DNA of 64,000 nucleotides from DATBLE01 sp963719325 (GCA_963719325.1 CAVRBW010000005.1:1-64000); one strand, 5' to 3'. Positions 36,118 through 44,729 are shown, counted from the first letter of the stretch. Notes: generated by a model from the sequence alone, not told the origin. Numbers and translations: made by a program.

Positions 36118-37281
36118 ATGGCTCGTGTCGTTCTCGGAGTGACCGGTGGCATTGCCGCCTACAAGGCGTGCGAGCTCACCCGGTTGCTCGTCAAGGCCGG
36201 GCACGAGGTGACGCCTGTGCTGACCTGCGGTGCGGAGGCGTTCGTCGCCGCGCAGACCTTCGAGGCTCTCGCCCGGCGTGAGCATCCTCGCCAGCTCTAC
36301 CCTCACCTGGTCGAGGCAGAGCTGGTCGTGGTCGCGCCGCTCTCGGCCAACACGCTTGCGAAGCTCGCGCACGGGTTGGCCGACAACGTCCTCACGCAAC
36401 TCGCGCTCGCTTTCCGGGGTCCGATCCTGATCGCCCCCGCGATGAACGTGCGCATGTGGGAGCACCCGGCGACGCAGGCGAACCTCGCCCAGCTGCGCGC
36501 ACGCGGCCTCCACGTGATCGGGCCCGAGGAAGGTGAGCTGGCAGAGGGAGAGACTGGTCCCGGGCGGATGAGCGAGCCCGAGGCGATCTTCGCGCGCTGT
36601 CGGGCGCTGCTCGGTGAGACCGACACCCTCGCCGGACGCGCGGTGCTCGTCACCGCGGGAGGAACCCGGGAGCCGCTCGACGCGGTGCGGTTCGTCGGAA
36701 ATCGCTCGTCGGGACGCATGGGTGTCGCGCTTGCGGCCGAGGCAGCCCGCCGAGGGGCGCGGGTGACGTTGGTGGCGGCGAACCTGACGGTGCCGGTTCC
36801 GCCGGGCGTCGAGGTGGTGGAGACGCCGACCGCGGCGGACATGGCACGGGAGGTGAAGGCCAGGACGGACGTCGACGTGGTGCTGATGGCCGCGGCGGTC
36901 GCGGACTTTGCGCCGGAGCCGCTCGCCGGCAAGCGCCCGAAGTCGACCGAGCCATGGGAGCTTCGCCTCCAGCCGACCGAGGACATCCTTCGCAGCCTGA
37001 CCGATTCGCGGAACGGAGGCGTCATCGTCGGCTTTGGCGCCGCAGAGGGCCAGCAAGGCCTCGAGCGGAAGCGACTGATGCTCGCCGAGAAGCACCTCGA
37101 TCTCGTCGTCTTCAACGACGTCTCACGCACCGATATCGGCTTCGACGTTCCCGAGAACGAGGTCGTGCTGATCTCCGCCGCCGGGGAGCGAACGGTCGGC
37201 AAGGCGCCGAAGGAGCGGATCGCACGCGAGATCCTCGACGAGGTCGAGAAGCTGCTGGAGCCGAATCGGGGGCAGGATTAA
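36118..37281 (+). CDS. coaBC: Bifunctional phosphopantothenoylcysteine decarboxylase/synthase
   Basis: 387 residues. CoaC half: VVLGVTGGIAAYKACELTRLL, the FMN-site APLSANTLAKLAHGLADNVL, and PAMNVRMWEHPAT. CoaB half: VLVTAGGTREPLDAVRFVGNRSSGRMG, AAAVADFAP, KRPKS and VVFNDVS. The enzyme makes 4'-phosphopantetheine for coenzyme A. In the clamp loop (GELAEGETGPGRM) a glutamate stands where E. coli Dfp has the active-site cysteine (ACG); as I recall other actinobacteria also lack it. The segment around the catalytic histidine (LYPHLVEAE) is about ten residues shorter than usual. ATG 36118 is set by homology. Confidence 0.93.
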   Translation: MARVVLGVTGGIAAYKACELTRLLVKAGHEVTPVLTCGAEAFVAAQTFEALARREHPRQLYPHLVEAELVVVAPLSANTLAKLAHGLADNVLTQLALAFRGPILIAPAMNVRMWEHPATQANLAQLRARGLHVIGPEEGELAEGETGPGRMSEPEAIFARCRALLGETDTLAGRAVLVTAGGTREPLDAVRFVGNRSSGRMGVALAAEAARRGARVTLVAANLTVPVPPGVEVVETPTAADMAREVKARTDVDVVLMAAAVADFAPEPLAGKRPKSTEPWELRLQPTEDILRSLTDSRNGGVIVGFGAAEGQQGLERKRLMLAEKHLDLVVFNDVSRTDIGFDVPENEVVLISAAGERTVGKAPKERIAREILDEVEKLLEPNRGQD

Positions 37282-37312
37282 CCCTGGCCCGGATGCCTTC
37301 TCCCTCGAGGCC

Positions 37313-37972
37313 GTGGTCATGGCGGCGGGGGAAGGGCGGAGGCTTCGCCCGTTCACCGAGCACTACGCGAAGCCCGTGCTCCCGATCGACGGCCGCCCCG
37401 CTGTCGTCACGCTGATCCAGGAGCTCCGCGCGGCTGGGTTCAAGCTGGTCACGATCGTCACGGGACACCTCGGTGAGCAGGTGGAGTCTGTCCTCGCCGG
37501 CTTTCCGCTCGCGCTGAGGTACGTGCGGCAGCCCGCGGCGCTCGGTTCGGCGGATGCCGTCCGCCGGGCTGCAGTAGAGCCGCCGTACCTGGCGGTCGCG
37601 GCGGACACCGCGTTCGGAGCAGGTGACATAGCCCGCTTCGCGGCGGCTGCGGGCGACGAGGGTGCGATCGCCTGGCGTCCAGACCCGCGGCCAAGCCGAT
37701 CGCGCCTCAGGATCGAAGAGGGCCGGGTCACGCGCGTCCTGGACGACGATCCGAGCACACCGTACGCCTCGGCTCCGCTTTGGCTCGTCGACGGCGCGGT
37801 GCACGAGCGGCTCCGGTCGCTCCCGGGCCCTCCGTTCGAGCTCGCTGCGGCGTTTCAGGCCGCGATCGACGCGGGCACTGTCATTCGTGGGGTCGAGATC
37901 GGCCCGACGCGCGACTTGACGGATCCGCTTGACTTGGTCGAGCACAACTTTCCGTACCTGAGGGCGATGTGA
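37313..37972 (+). CDS. Sugar-phosphate nucleotidyltransferase-like protein
   Basis: 219 residues. The signature MAAGEGRRLRPFTEHYAKPVLPIDGRPAV matches the nucleotide-binding loop of NTP_transferase enzymes (GxGxRLxPxTxxxPKPxxP), followed by VTIVTGHLGEQVESVL and a shortened second half ending IGPTRDLTDPLDLVEHNF. It probably activates a sugar or polyol phosphate; the exact substrate is not clear. The left-handed helix domain of larger relatives is absent. GTG 37313 leaves a 31-base gap after coaBC. Its end overlaps the TPR gene (GTGA). Confidence 0.82.
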   Translation: MVMAAGEGRRLRPFTEHYAKPVLPIDGRPAVVTLIQELRAAGFKLVTIVTGHLGEQVESVLAGFPLALRYVRQPAALGSADAVRRAAVEPPYLAVAADTAFGAGDIARFAAAAGDEGAIAWRPDPRPSRSRLRIEEGRVTRVLDDDPSTPYASAPLWLVDGAVHERLRSLPGPPFELAAAFQAAIDAGTVIRGVEIGPTRDLTDPLDLVEHNFPYLRAM

Positions 37973-38322
37973 GCGACGCGTACGAGTACTACCAGCAAGG
38001 GAAGCGGCACCTGAAGAAGGGGATGGCGGCCCAGGCGACGGTTGCGCTCGAGAAGGCGAAGCGTCGCGAGCCGAGCAAGGCCTCGATCCGCGAGTCACTC
38101 GGGATCGCGTACTTCCGGATCGGCCGCTACGACGAGGCTGCGGTCGAGTTCCGCGCCGTGCTCGACCTCTCGCCGACCGACGACTACGCGCACTACGCGC
38201 TCGGCCGCTGCCTGGAGAAGCAGGGGAGGGCGACGGAGGCGAACGGCCACTACAAGCTCGCGCGCTCGCTGCGGCCGAGCAGTGAGCACTACGCGTCGCG
38301 CGTCATGGACATCGAGAGCTGA
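37969..38322 (+). CDS. TPR-repeat protein
   Basis: 117 residues with about three tetratricopeptide repeats: YEYYQQGKRHLKKGMAAQATVALEKAKRREP, ASIRESLGIAYFRIGRYDEAAVEFRAVLDLSP, and DYAHYALGRCLEKQGRATEANGHYKLARSLRP. No signal peptide or other domain. It should be a small protein-binding scaffold; the partner is unknown. It sits between the nucleotidyltransferase and dtd with four-base overlaps on both sides. Confidence 0.85.
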   Translation: MSDAYEYYQQGKRHLKKGMAAQATVALEKAKRREPSKASIRESLGIAYFRIGRYDEAAVEFRAVLDLSPTDDYAHYALGRCLEKQGRATEANGHYKLARSLRPSSEHYASRVMDIES

Positions 38323-38741
38323 GAGCGGTCGTCCAGCGGGTGAGCCGCGCCGCCGTCACGCCGGGAGGGAAGATCGGGTGCGGCGTCTGCGTCCTGCTCG
38401 GCGTCGCCCGTACCGACACCGCCGCTTCGGCAGCGCGCCTTGCCGAGAAGGTCGCCCGGCTGCGGATCTTCGAGAACGCAGAAGGGAAGCTCGACCGCTC
38501 GGTGCTCGAGATCGGCGGCGCGGCGCTCGTCGTCAGCCAGTTCACGCTGATCGCGGACACCGCGAAGGGCAACCGTCCGAGCTTCGCGGAGGCCGCCCCG
38601 CCCGACGAGGCGGAGCCGGTCTACGAAGCATTCTGCGAGGCGTTGCGCATGTTCGGGATCGAGGTCGCGACGGGCGTCTTCGGCGCGAGGATGGCCGTCG
38701 AAGTCGTGAACGACGGACCGGTGACCGTCGTCCTCGAATGA
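38319..38741 (+). CDS. dtd: D-aminoacyl-tRNA deacylase, apparent CTG start
   Basis: 140 residues. Homology to Dtd starts at RAVVQRVSRAAVTPGGKIG and includes the catalytic SQFTLIADTAKGNRPSF and the Gly/Pro-type VEVVNDGPVTVVLE near the end. It removes D-amino acids from tRNA. The family begins M-R-A-V-V-Q-R-V; here the codon before RAVVQRV is CTG (38319), which overlaps the TPR stop as CTGA, the same geometry as the ATGA/GTGA junctions around it. The first ordinary start, GTG at 38340, would remove this conserved first strand. So CTG is the most likely start. Confidence 0.88.
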   Translation: MRAVVQRVSRAAVTPGGKIGCGVCVLLGVARTDTAASAARLAEKVARLRIFENAEGKLDRSVLEIGGAALVVSQFTLIADTAKGNRPSFAEAAPPDEAEPVYEAFCEALRMFGIEVATGVFGARMAVEVVNDGPVTVVLE

Positions 38742-38818
38742 CGCCCCGCAGGGCCGGCGTGACCGCGGCGTAACGACGGCGCTGCTATCCTTCGGACACC
38801 ACATTTCACCGGCTTGGC

Positions 38819-38848
38819 GAAATGGGCGCGCGGCGCCCATTTCTTGTG
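38819..38848 (+). terminator. Hairpin upstream of rimP
   Basis: An 11-bp perfect stem (GAAATGGGCGC/GCGCCCATTTC) with a 3-base loop followed by TTGTG. A second small hairpin GGCGG-TTTT-CCGCC lies right before the rimP ribosome site. It could end the dtd transcript or act in the leader of the rimP-nusA operon, which NusA is known to control in other bacteria. Confidence 0.5.
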
Positions 38849-38878
38849 TAGGAGGGCGGTTTTCCGCCAGGAGGAGAA

Positions 38879-39331
38879 GTGATTTTGGCGCAGGTTCACG
38901 ACAAGGAGCGACAGCTGACGCGCGAGGTTTCGCAGACCGTGGAGCAGGGCCTACCGGGCGTCGAAGTGCTGGCCGTCGAGCTCACCGGCCCGGATCGGTT
39001 CACGGTCTTCATCGACCACCCGACCGGGGTCGACCATGCGCTCTGCGAGCGCGTCACGAACCTGCTGCGCGGCTACCTCGATCGCTACACGGTGGACGTC
39101 TCGTCGCCGGGCATCGAGCGGCCGCTACGAACGCCGGCGCACTTCCGCAACGTCGTCGGCCGCCGCGTCGCCCTGCGGACGGCAGACGACATCGACGGGC
39201 GGAAGAAGTTCCGCGGCGAAGTCGTCGCCGCCGAAGACCAGGCAGTCAGCCTCGTCCCCACAGGCGGCGAGGCTGTTCTCATCCCCTACGAGGCGATCGT
39301 ACGGGGCAACCTCGTCGACGAAGGGCAGTGA
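38879..39331 (+). CDS. rimP: Ribosome maturation factor RimP
   Basis: 150 residues: N-terminal domain (VEQGLPGVEVLAVELTGPDRFTVFIDHPTGVDHALCERVTNLL) and the C-terminal barrel beginning YTVDVSSPGIERPLRTPAHFRNVVGRRVAL. It helps 30S subunit assembly. AGGAGGAG precedes the GTG by two to nine bases. First gene of the translation operon; nusA follows after one base. Confidence 0.93.
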   Translation: MILAQVHDKERQLTREVSQTVEQGLPGVEVLAVELTGPDRFTVFIDHPTGVDHALCERVTNLLRGYLDRYTVDVSSPGIERPLRTPAHFRNVVGRRVALRTADDIDGRKKFRGEVVAAEDQAVSLVPTGGEAVLIPYEAIVRGNLVDEGQ

Positions 39332-39332
39332 G

Positions 39333-40814
39333 ATGACCAGAGAGATCATCGAAGCGGTGCGGACGATCGAGCGCGAGAAGGGGATCGAGGAGAACACCCT
39401 GATCCACGCGCTCGAGGACGCGCTCCTCGCCGCCTACAAGAAGACGCCGGGCGCCTCCCGGCACGCCACCGTCGAGCTCGATCCCGAAAGCGGCGACTTC
39501 CGAGTCTTTTCCGTCGAGCTCCCGAAGGACATCGAGGAGCGCCTGATCGACGAGGCCCGGGAACGCGCCATCACCGAGCTGGAGCAGCAGGAGCAGGAGA
39601 CCGGAGAGCACTCCCACGTGCTCGTCTCCGACGAAGACCTCCAGATCGACTGGTCGGACGTCGACCCGGCGCTCGTCCGGCGCGCGGACGTCACACCGGA
39701 GAACTTCGGCCGCATTGCCGCGCAGACCGCGAAGCAGGTGATCCTGCAGCGGATCCGCGAGGCCGAGCGCGAGATGATGTACGAGGAGTACATCGATCGC
39801 GTCAGCGAGGTCGTCACGGGAATCGTCCAGCAGGCAGGCGACCGCAACAACGTCCTCGTCGACCTCGGGAAGGTCGAGGCGCTGCTTCCGCGCTCCGAGC
39901 AGGTGGACGGCGAGCGGTACGAGCAGGGAAGCCGGATCAAGGCCGTGATCACCGAGGTCCGCTCCGGCACGAAGGGGCCGCAGGTGATCCTCTCCCGGCG
40001 CGACCCCGAGCTGATCAAGACGCTGTTCGAGCTCGAGGTGCCCGAGATCGCAGACGGTCTGGTGGAGATTCGCGCGGTTGCGCGCGAGCCCGGGTACCGA
40101 TCGAAGATCGCTGTCGAGTCGCACGCCCAGGGTGTCGATCCGGTGGGCGCCTGTGTCGGGCCGCGCGGGTCGAGGGTGCGCATGGTCGTCTCGGAGCTGC
40201 GCGGCGAGAAGATCGACATCATCCCGTGGAACAACGAGCCGGCCCGCTTCGTCGCGAAGGCGCTCTCGCCGGCCCGTGTCCGTGAGGTCTACATCGACGA
40301 CGAGACGAAGGATGCGACCGTCGTCGTCCCCGACGACCAGCTGGCTCTGGCGATCGGGAAGGAAGGCCTGAACGCCCGGCTGGCCGCACGGCTGACGGGG
40401 TGGAAGGTCGACATCCAGTCCGACTCGGAATTCGCGGAGGCGGAGGCGGAGGCCGCGTTCGCGGGCGCCGACGGTGACCAGTTCACCGGCCGCTGTGTGG
40501 CGATCCTCTCGACCGGCAAGCGCTGCCCCAACGCCGCCCTGCCCGGAACGCGGTTCTGCGGCGTGACCGCCCATCAGGAGCTCGGCCGGCGCGAGGCAGC
40601 GGGCGAGGACCTCGGCGATCAGATCGTCCAGATGGGCGGAGCCGAGGACGATGCCGGCGAAGACGTCGAGGCCGGGCTCGCCGAGGAGGCCGAACCCGAG
40701 ACGGGCGAGGCGAGTGTGGTCTCGAGCTCCGCGGTCCCGGGGCCGGAGGAAGCTCGAAGCGACGAGGTTCCCGCGGGCGTTCCGGTCGAGCGGGAGGACT
40801 CTCCTGAGTCGTGA
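39333..40814 (+). CDS. nusA: Transcription factor NusA with a C-terminal cysteine-rich extension
   Basis: 493 residues. NusA N-terminal domain (MTREIIEAVRTIEREKGIEENTLIHALEDALLAAYKK), S1 domain (VTGIVQQAGDRNNVLVDLGKVEALLP), and KH1/KH2 (VGACVGPRGSRVRMVVSELRGEKIDIIPW; LAIGKEGLNARLAARLTGWKVDI). After the KH region comes an unusual segment, GRCVAILSTGKRCPNAALPGTRFCGVTAH (about residues 386-415), with three cysteines and a histidine spaced like the small zinc-binding motif C-x-A...GxxC-x-N-x-A..G..(F/Y)C..H, then an acidic tail. The normal role is in pausing, termination and antitermination. The extension is not part of standard NusA. Confidence 0.95.
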   Translation: MTREIIEAVRTIEREKGIEENTLIHALEDALLAAYKKTPGASRHATVELDPESGDFRVFSVELPKDIEERLIDEARERAITELEQQEQETGEHSHVLVSDEDLQIDWSDVDPALVRRADVTPENFGRIAAQTAKQVILQRIREAEREMMYEEYIDRVSEVVTGIVQQAGDRNNVLVDLGKVEALLPRSEQVDGERYEQGSRIKAVITEVRSGTKGPQVILSRRDPELIKTLFELEVPEIADGLVEIRAVAREPGYRSKIAVESHAQGVDPVGACVGPRGSRVRMVVSELRGEKIDIIPWNNEPARFVAKALSPARVREVYIDDETKDATVVVPDDQLALAIGKEGLNARLAARLTGWKVDIQSDSEFAEAEAEAAFAGADGDQFTGRCVAILSTGKRCPNAALPGTRFCGVTAHQELGRREAAGEDLGDQIVQMGGAEDDAGEDVEAGLAEEAEPETGEASVVSSSAVPGPEEARSDEVPAGVPVEREDSPES

Positions 40815-41059
40815 CGCCACCCGTTCGCACGTGCGCCGGCTGCGGCCGGAAGGCTTTGCAGGCCGAGCTCGTGCGCTTCGTTGCGAGGAACGGCGTTCTC
40901 ACGCCCGGCCGGACGGAGCCCGGGCGGGGCGTCTACACCTGTCGCAGACTCGCGTGCTTCGAACGTGCCGCCGCACGGCGGGCGTTCTCGCGAGTGCTCC
41001 GCAAGCCCGTCCAGGTCGAACCTTCCGTGATGTCCCTCTACACTGATCCCGATGGCTAA
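40811..41059 (+). CDS. YlxR-family (DUF448) RNA-binding protein
   Basis: 82 residues with the DUF448 pattern VRTCAGCGRKALQAELVRFVARNG...GRGVYTCRRLACFERAAARRAFSR. Always found between nusA and infB, it is thought to bind RNA or act on transcription. GTG overlaps the nusA stop (GTGA), and infB starts eight bases before its end. A TACACT hexamer within its last codons may be a promoter for infB. Confidence 0.92.
   Translation: MTPPVRTCAGCGRKALQAELVRFVARNGVLTPGRTEPGRGVYTCRRLACFERAAARRAFSRVLRKPVQVEPSVMSLYTDPDG
41039..41044 (+). promoter_or_regulatory. Possible internal -10 (TACACT) for infB
   Basis: TACACT lies seven bases before the infB ATG, with TCGAAC 17 bases further upstream as a weak -35. 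It would give a nearly leaderless infB mRNA in addition to read-through from rimP-nusA. Confidence 0.35.
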
Positions 41060-43019
41060 CGGCCCGAAAAGACCAATCCGGCCCCGTCAGGGCGGCGGGG
41101 GAGGGCGTCGGCGCCGAGTCGTGATCGATACGGGCGCGGCGCGGCCGCGTCAGGACGACCGCCGCTCACGCGAGCAGCGAGGAGCCGCGCCGCCGAAACA
41201 GCCGCGCGAGATCGTCCAGCCGACAGGCCCGGTCACCGTTTCTTCGGGGGTCACCGTTCGGGAGCTTTCCCAGGCGCTCGGCATACCCGTCGCCGAGATC
41301 ATCAAGATCATGATGGGGCTCGGCGAGATCGTCCAGATCACGCAATCGCTGACGGACGACGCTGTGCACCTGATCGGGACGGCGGTCGAGCGGGAGATCA
41401 CGATCAAGCATGCCGGTGAGGAGGACGTCGAGCCGGAGGCGTTCGAGGACGATCCGGGCGATCTCGCCCCGCGGCCCCCGGTGGTGACGATCATGGGTCA
41501 CGTCGACCACGGCAAGACGACGCTCCTGGACGCCATCCGCGAGTCCTCGGTCGTCGAGACCGAGGCGGGTGGGATCACCCAGCACATCGGGGCCTACCAG
41601 GCCGCTCACAACGGGCGGAAGATCACCTTCCTCGACACCCCGGGCCACGAGGCGTTCACCGCTCTCCGAGCACGCGGCGCGAAGGTCGCCGACATCGCGG
41701 TCCTGGTCGTCGCCGCCAACGACGGCGTGATGCCGCAGACGCGCGAGTCGATCGCGCACGCCCGCGCGGCCGCGATGCCGATCGTGGTCGCCGTCAACAA
41801 GGTCGATCTCCCGGACGCGAACACCGAGCGCGTACGGACGGAGCTCACCACCGAGGGCCTGCAACCGGAGGAATGGGGCGGGACGATCCAGTTCTCCGAC
41901 GTGTCGGCGCGTGAGAAGTCGAACCTCGACGACCTGCTCGAGAAGGTGCTGCTCGTCGCGGACGCCGAGCTCGAGCTGACAGCCAATCCGAAAACCGATG
42001 CGTCCGGTCCGATCATCGAATCCCGCCTCGACATCGGGCGCGGGCCGGTGGCGACCATGCTCGTCCAGCGCGGCACGCTCCAGGTGGGTGACGCGATCGT
42101 CGCCGGCGATGCGCACGGGCGTGTACGCGCGCTCCAGAACTACCGCAGCGAAAAGATCAAAGAGGCTCGGCCGGGGGATCCGGTCGAGATCATCGGCTTC
42201 GACAAGCCGCCGCCCGCGGGTGAGCTGGCACGTGTGGTGGAGAACGATCGCCAGGCTCGCCACCTCGCGCAGATCCGTGCCGAGCGCCTCCGCCGCGAGC
42301 AGCGCGCACAGCAGTCGAAGCGCGGTGTCTCCCTCGAGACGCTGTTCTCGGAGATGCAGGCAGGCGCCCTGCAGGAGCTTCGGCTGGTGCTGAAGGCAGA
42401 CGTGCAGGGCTCGCTCGAGGCGGCGCTGAACGAGCTGTCGAAGATCGCGCACTCCGAGGTCGGGGTCAACGTGATCCACCGAGACGTCGGCGGCATCACC
42501 GCCAACGACGTCAATCTCGCCGCGGCCTCGGACGCGCTCGTCGTCGGCTTCAACGTCAGGCCGAATGCGGAGGCGCGCCAGCTCGCCGAGCGCGAAGGCG
42601 TCGAGATCCGGACGTACCGCGTGATCTACCAGCTCACCGAGGACATCGAGCAGGCCCTCGTCGGCATGCTCGCGCCGGTCTCGCACGAGGAGACGATCGG
42701 CGAGGCCGAGGTGCGGGCGCTGTTCCGCGTCTCGCGGCTCGGCACGATCGCCGGCTCATACGTCACGCAAGGCACCATTCGGCGCAGCGCGAAGGTGAGG
42801 GTCGTGCGCGACGGCGCCGTCGTCGTCGACACGTCGATCGCACAGCTGAAGCGCTTCAAGGACGACGTGCGCGAGGTCCAGGAAGGGTTCGAGTGCGGCA
42901 TCCTCCTCGAGGGCTACAACGACGTGAAGGAAGGCGACGTCCTCGAGGTCTACGAGGTGCGCGAGGTCGAACGCACCGACCTGAGCGAGAACGGCTCGGG
43001 CCCAGGCGCTTCTTCCTAG
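41052..43019 (+). CDS. infB: Translation initiation factor IF-2
   Basis: 655 residues. A short basic N-terminus (RPRQGGGGGRRRR), the IF2-N helix bundle (VTVRELSQALGIPVAEIIKIMMGLGEIVQITQSL), then the GTPase: G1 GHVDHGKT (149-156), DTPGHEAF, NKVD, followed by domains II-IV with LVLKADVQGSLEAAL and GTIAGSYVTQGTIRR. It brings initiator tRNA to the 30S subunit. Many actinobacterial IF-2 proteins have N-terminal extensions of several hundred residues; this one does not, so it is closer to the compact Firmicutes form. Confidence 0.97.
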   Translation: MANGPKRPIRPRQGGGGGRRRRVVIDTGAARPRQDDRRSREQRGAAPPKQPREIVQPTGPVTVSSGVTVRELSQALGIPVAEIIKIMMGLGEIVQITQSLTDDAVHLIGTAVEREITIKHAGEEDVEPEAFEDDPGDLAPRPPVVTIMGHVDHGKTTLLDAIRESSVVETEAGGITQHIGAYQAAHNGRKITFLDTPGHEAFTALRARGAKVADIAVLVVAANDGVMPQTRESIAHARAAAMPIVVAVNKVDLPDANTERVRTELTTEGLQPEEWGGTIQFSDVSAREKSNLDDLLEKVLLVADAELELTANPKTDASGPIIESRLDIGRGPVATMLVQRGTLQVGDAIVAGDAHGRVRALQNYRSEKIKEARPGDPVEIIGFDKPPPAGELARVVENDRQARHLAQIRAERLRREQRAQQSKRGVSLETLFSEMQAGALQELRLVLKADVQGSLEAALNELSKIAHSEVGVNVIHRDVGGITANDVNLAAASDALVVGFNVRPNAEARQLAEREGVEIRTYRVIYQLTEDIEQALVGMLAPVSHEETIGEAEVRALFRVSRLGTIAGSYVTQGTIRRSAKVRVVRDGAVVVDTSIAQLKRFKDDVREVQEGFECGILLEGYNDVKEGDVLEVYEVREVERTDLSENGSGPGASS

Positions 43020-43147
43020 ACGGAAAGACGCTCGCGCCGTGGGCGTGATCGCTCTCGACAGCGTCTCGGACCTGTCGAAGGGGGTTACCCTCAGTCGGGC
43101 CCGGGGATAGAGCGAGGTCGGCCCGGTTCTCTAGAGTGCGCAAGTCG

Positions 43148-44428
43148 ATGACGCGGATCGGAGAGGCTCCGGTGTCTCGCCGCTCGAGCGGCGTGCTCCT
43201 TCACGTCACCTCGCTTCCGGGCGGACGCCTGGGCCCGGACGCGTACGAGTTCGTCGACTGGCTCGAGGCCGCCGGGCAGAGCTGGTGGCAGGTGCTGCCG
43301 CTCGGTCCGCCTGACGCCTTCGGCTCGCCCTACACGTCCTCGTCCGCATTCGCCGCCTGGCGCGGCCTGCTCGCCGACCCCGACTCCGAGGTGACGCCGG
43401 CCGAGGTGAGGGCGTTTCGGGCGAAGCATGCGTACTGGGCCGACGACTGGGAACGCTATGCGGGCCGTGGCGCGCTCCAAGACCAGGTTCGGTTCCACCG
43501 GGAGTGGGGGGCGCTACGGCGGTACGCGGCGCAGCGGGGCGTCCGGCTGATCGGGGACATCCCGATTTACGTCGCCGAGGACAGCGCGGACGTCGACGCG
43601 CATCCGGACCTCTTCGCGGCGGGGCTCGTCGCCGGAGCGGCACCTGACGTATCCCATCCGGACGGCCAGCTCTGGGGGCAGCCGGTGTACGACTGGCCGG
43701 CGATGCGGCGGCAAGGCTACCGCTGGTGGGTCGAGCGCTTCCGGCGGACGCTCGAGCTGGTCGACGTCGCGCGCGTGGACCACTTTCGCGGGTTCGTCGC
43801 CTACTGGGCGGTCCCGACCGGGGCGAGCGACCCACGGGACGGCCGCTGGCATCGTGGCCCCGGAGCCGCCCTGTTCCGCCAGGTGGAGGCGTCGCTCGGG
43901 CACCTGCCGCTGATCGCGGAGGATCTGGGAATCATCACGCCTGCAGTCGACCGCCTCCGTGCGGAGCTCGGACTCCTGTCGACGCGAATCCTCGGCCGAG
44001 GGTTCGTGAAGCGGCATCGTCACCGGCACGCCTATGCCGCGCACCCGGAAGACGCCGTGGTCTACACCGGAACGCACGATCACCCGACGATGGCGGGGTG
44101 GATCGCCGCCGCTTCGGACGAGGATCTCGACCTGGCCCGCGCGGATCTCGCCGCGGCGGGGATCGAGGACGAACGCATGGAGTGGGGGCTGGTGCGGCTT
44201 GCGCTCGCATCGAAGGCGCGGATCGCGATCCTGCCGATGCAGGACGTGCTCGGGCTTGGCGACGAAGCGCGGATGAACTCGCCCGGAACGGTCGGCAACG
44301 GGAACTGGCAATGGCGCTTGGCGCCGGGTCAGGCGAGCGCCGAAGCCGCGGAGCGGCTGCGCCTGGCGACCGGCGACAGCAGCCGGATCGCAGAACCGGC
44401 GCGGCACGTGCTCGCCGCATCTGCCTGA
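43148..44428 (+). CDS. malQ: 4-alpha-glucanotransferase (GH77)
   Basis: About 426 residues. RRSSGVLLHVTSLPG opens the GH77 barrel; further motifs are GQSWWQVLPLGPPDAFGSPYTSSSAFA, LIGDIPIYVAEDSADVDAHPDLF, VARVDHFRGF (nucleophile aspartate), LIAEDLGIITPAV (acid/base glutamate) and YTGTHDHPTMAGW. It disproportionates maltodextrins or glycogen pieces. At this length it lacks some insertions of plant-type enzymes. ATG 43148 is my choice; GTG 43136 and GTG 43172 (with GGAGAGG five bases before it) are alternatives. It is oddly placed between infB and DUF503-rbfA. Confidence 0.9.
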   Translation: MTRIGEAPVSRRSSGVLLHVTSLPGGRLGPDAYEFVDWLEAAGQSWWQVLPLGPPDAFGSPYTSSSAFAAWRGLLADPDSEVTPAEVRAFRAKHAYWADDWERYAGRGALQDQVRFHREWGALRRYAAQRGVRLIGDIPIYVAEDSADVDAHPDLFAAGLVAGAAPDVSHPDGQLWGQPVYDWPAMRRQGYRWWVERFRRTLELVDVARVDHFRGFVAYWAVPTGASDPRDGRWHRGPGAALFRQVEASLGHLPLIAEDLGIITPAVDRLRAELGLLSTRILGRGFVKRHRHRHAYAAHPEDAVVYTGTHDHPTMAGWIAAASDEDLDLARADLAAAGIEDERMEWGLVRLALASKARIAILPMQDVLGLGDEARMNSPGTVGNGNWQWRLAPGQASAEAAERLRLATGDSSRIAEPARHVLAASA

Positions 44429-44429
44429 C

Positions 44430-44729
44430 GTGGCCTCGGGCTACGTCGGGATCCTCGCGATCGAGCTCCACTTCCCGGAGGCCGGCTCGCTGAAAGGGAA
44501 GCGGAGCCACGTCAAGTCGGCGAAGGCGCAGTTGCAGCACCGTTTCGGAGCGTCGGTCGCCGAGGTCGATCACCACGACCTCTGGCAGCGGACGCGGCTC
44601 GTCATGTCGTGCTCCGCTCGCGAGGTCGGTGAGCTGCACGAGCTGCTGGACGCCGCCGACCGCTGGCTCCACGGCCAGGAGTGGGTGGTCGCTCGCGTGG
44701 AGCGGCGGATCGTGTCGGTCGACGACTAG
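44430..44729 (+). CDS. DUF503 (YlxP-like) protein
   Basis: 99 residues: YVGILAIELHFPEAGSLKGKRSHVKSAKAQLQHRFGASVAEVDHHDLWQRTRLVMSCSARE is a close match to DUF503, a small ferredoxin-like protein regularly encoded next to rbfA. Function unknown, probably linked to ribosomes. GTG is one base after the malQ stop. This confirms that malQ has been inserted in an otherwise normal infB-ylxP-rbfA order. Confidence 0.9.
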   Translation: MASGYVGILAIELHFPEAGSLKGKRSHVKSAKAQLQHRFGASVAEVDHHDLWQRTRLVMSCSAREVGELHELLDAADRWLHGQEWVVARVERRIVSVDD

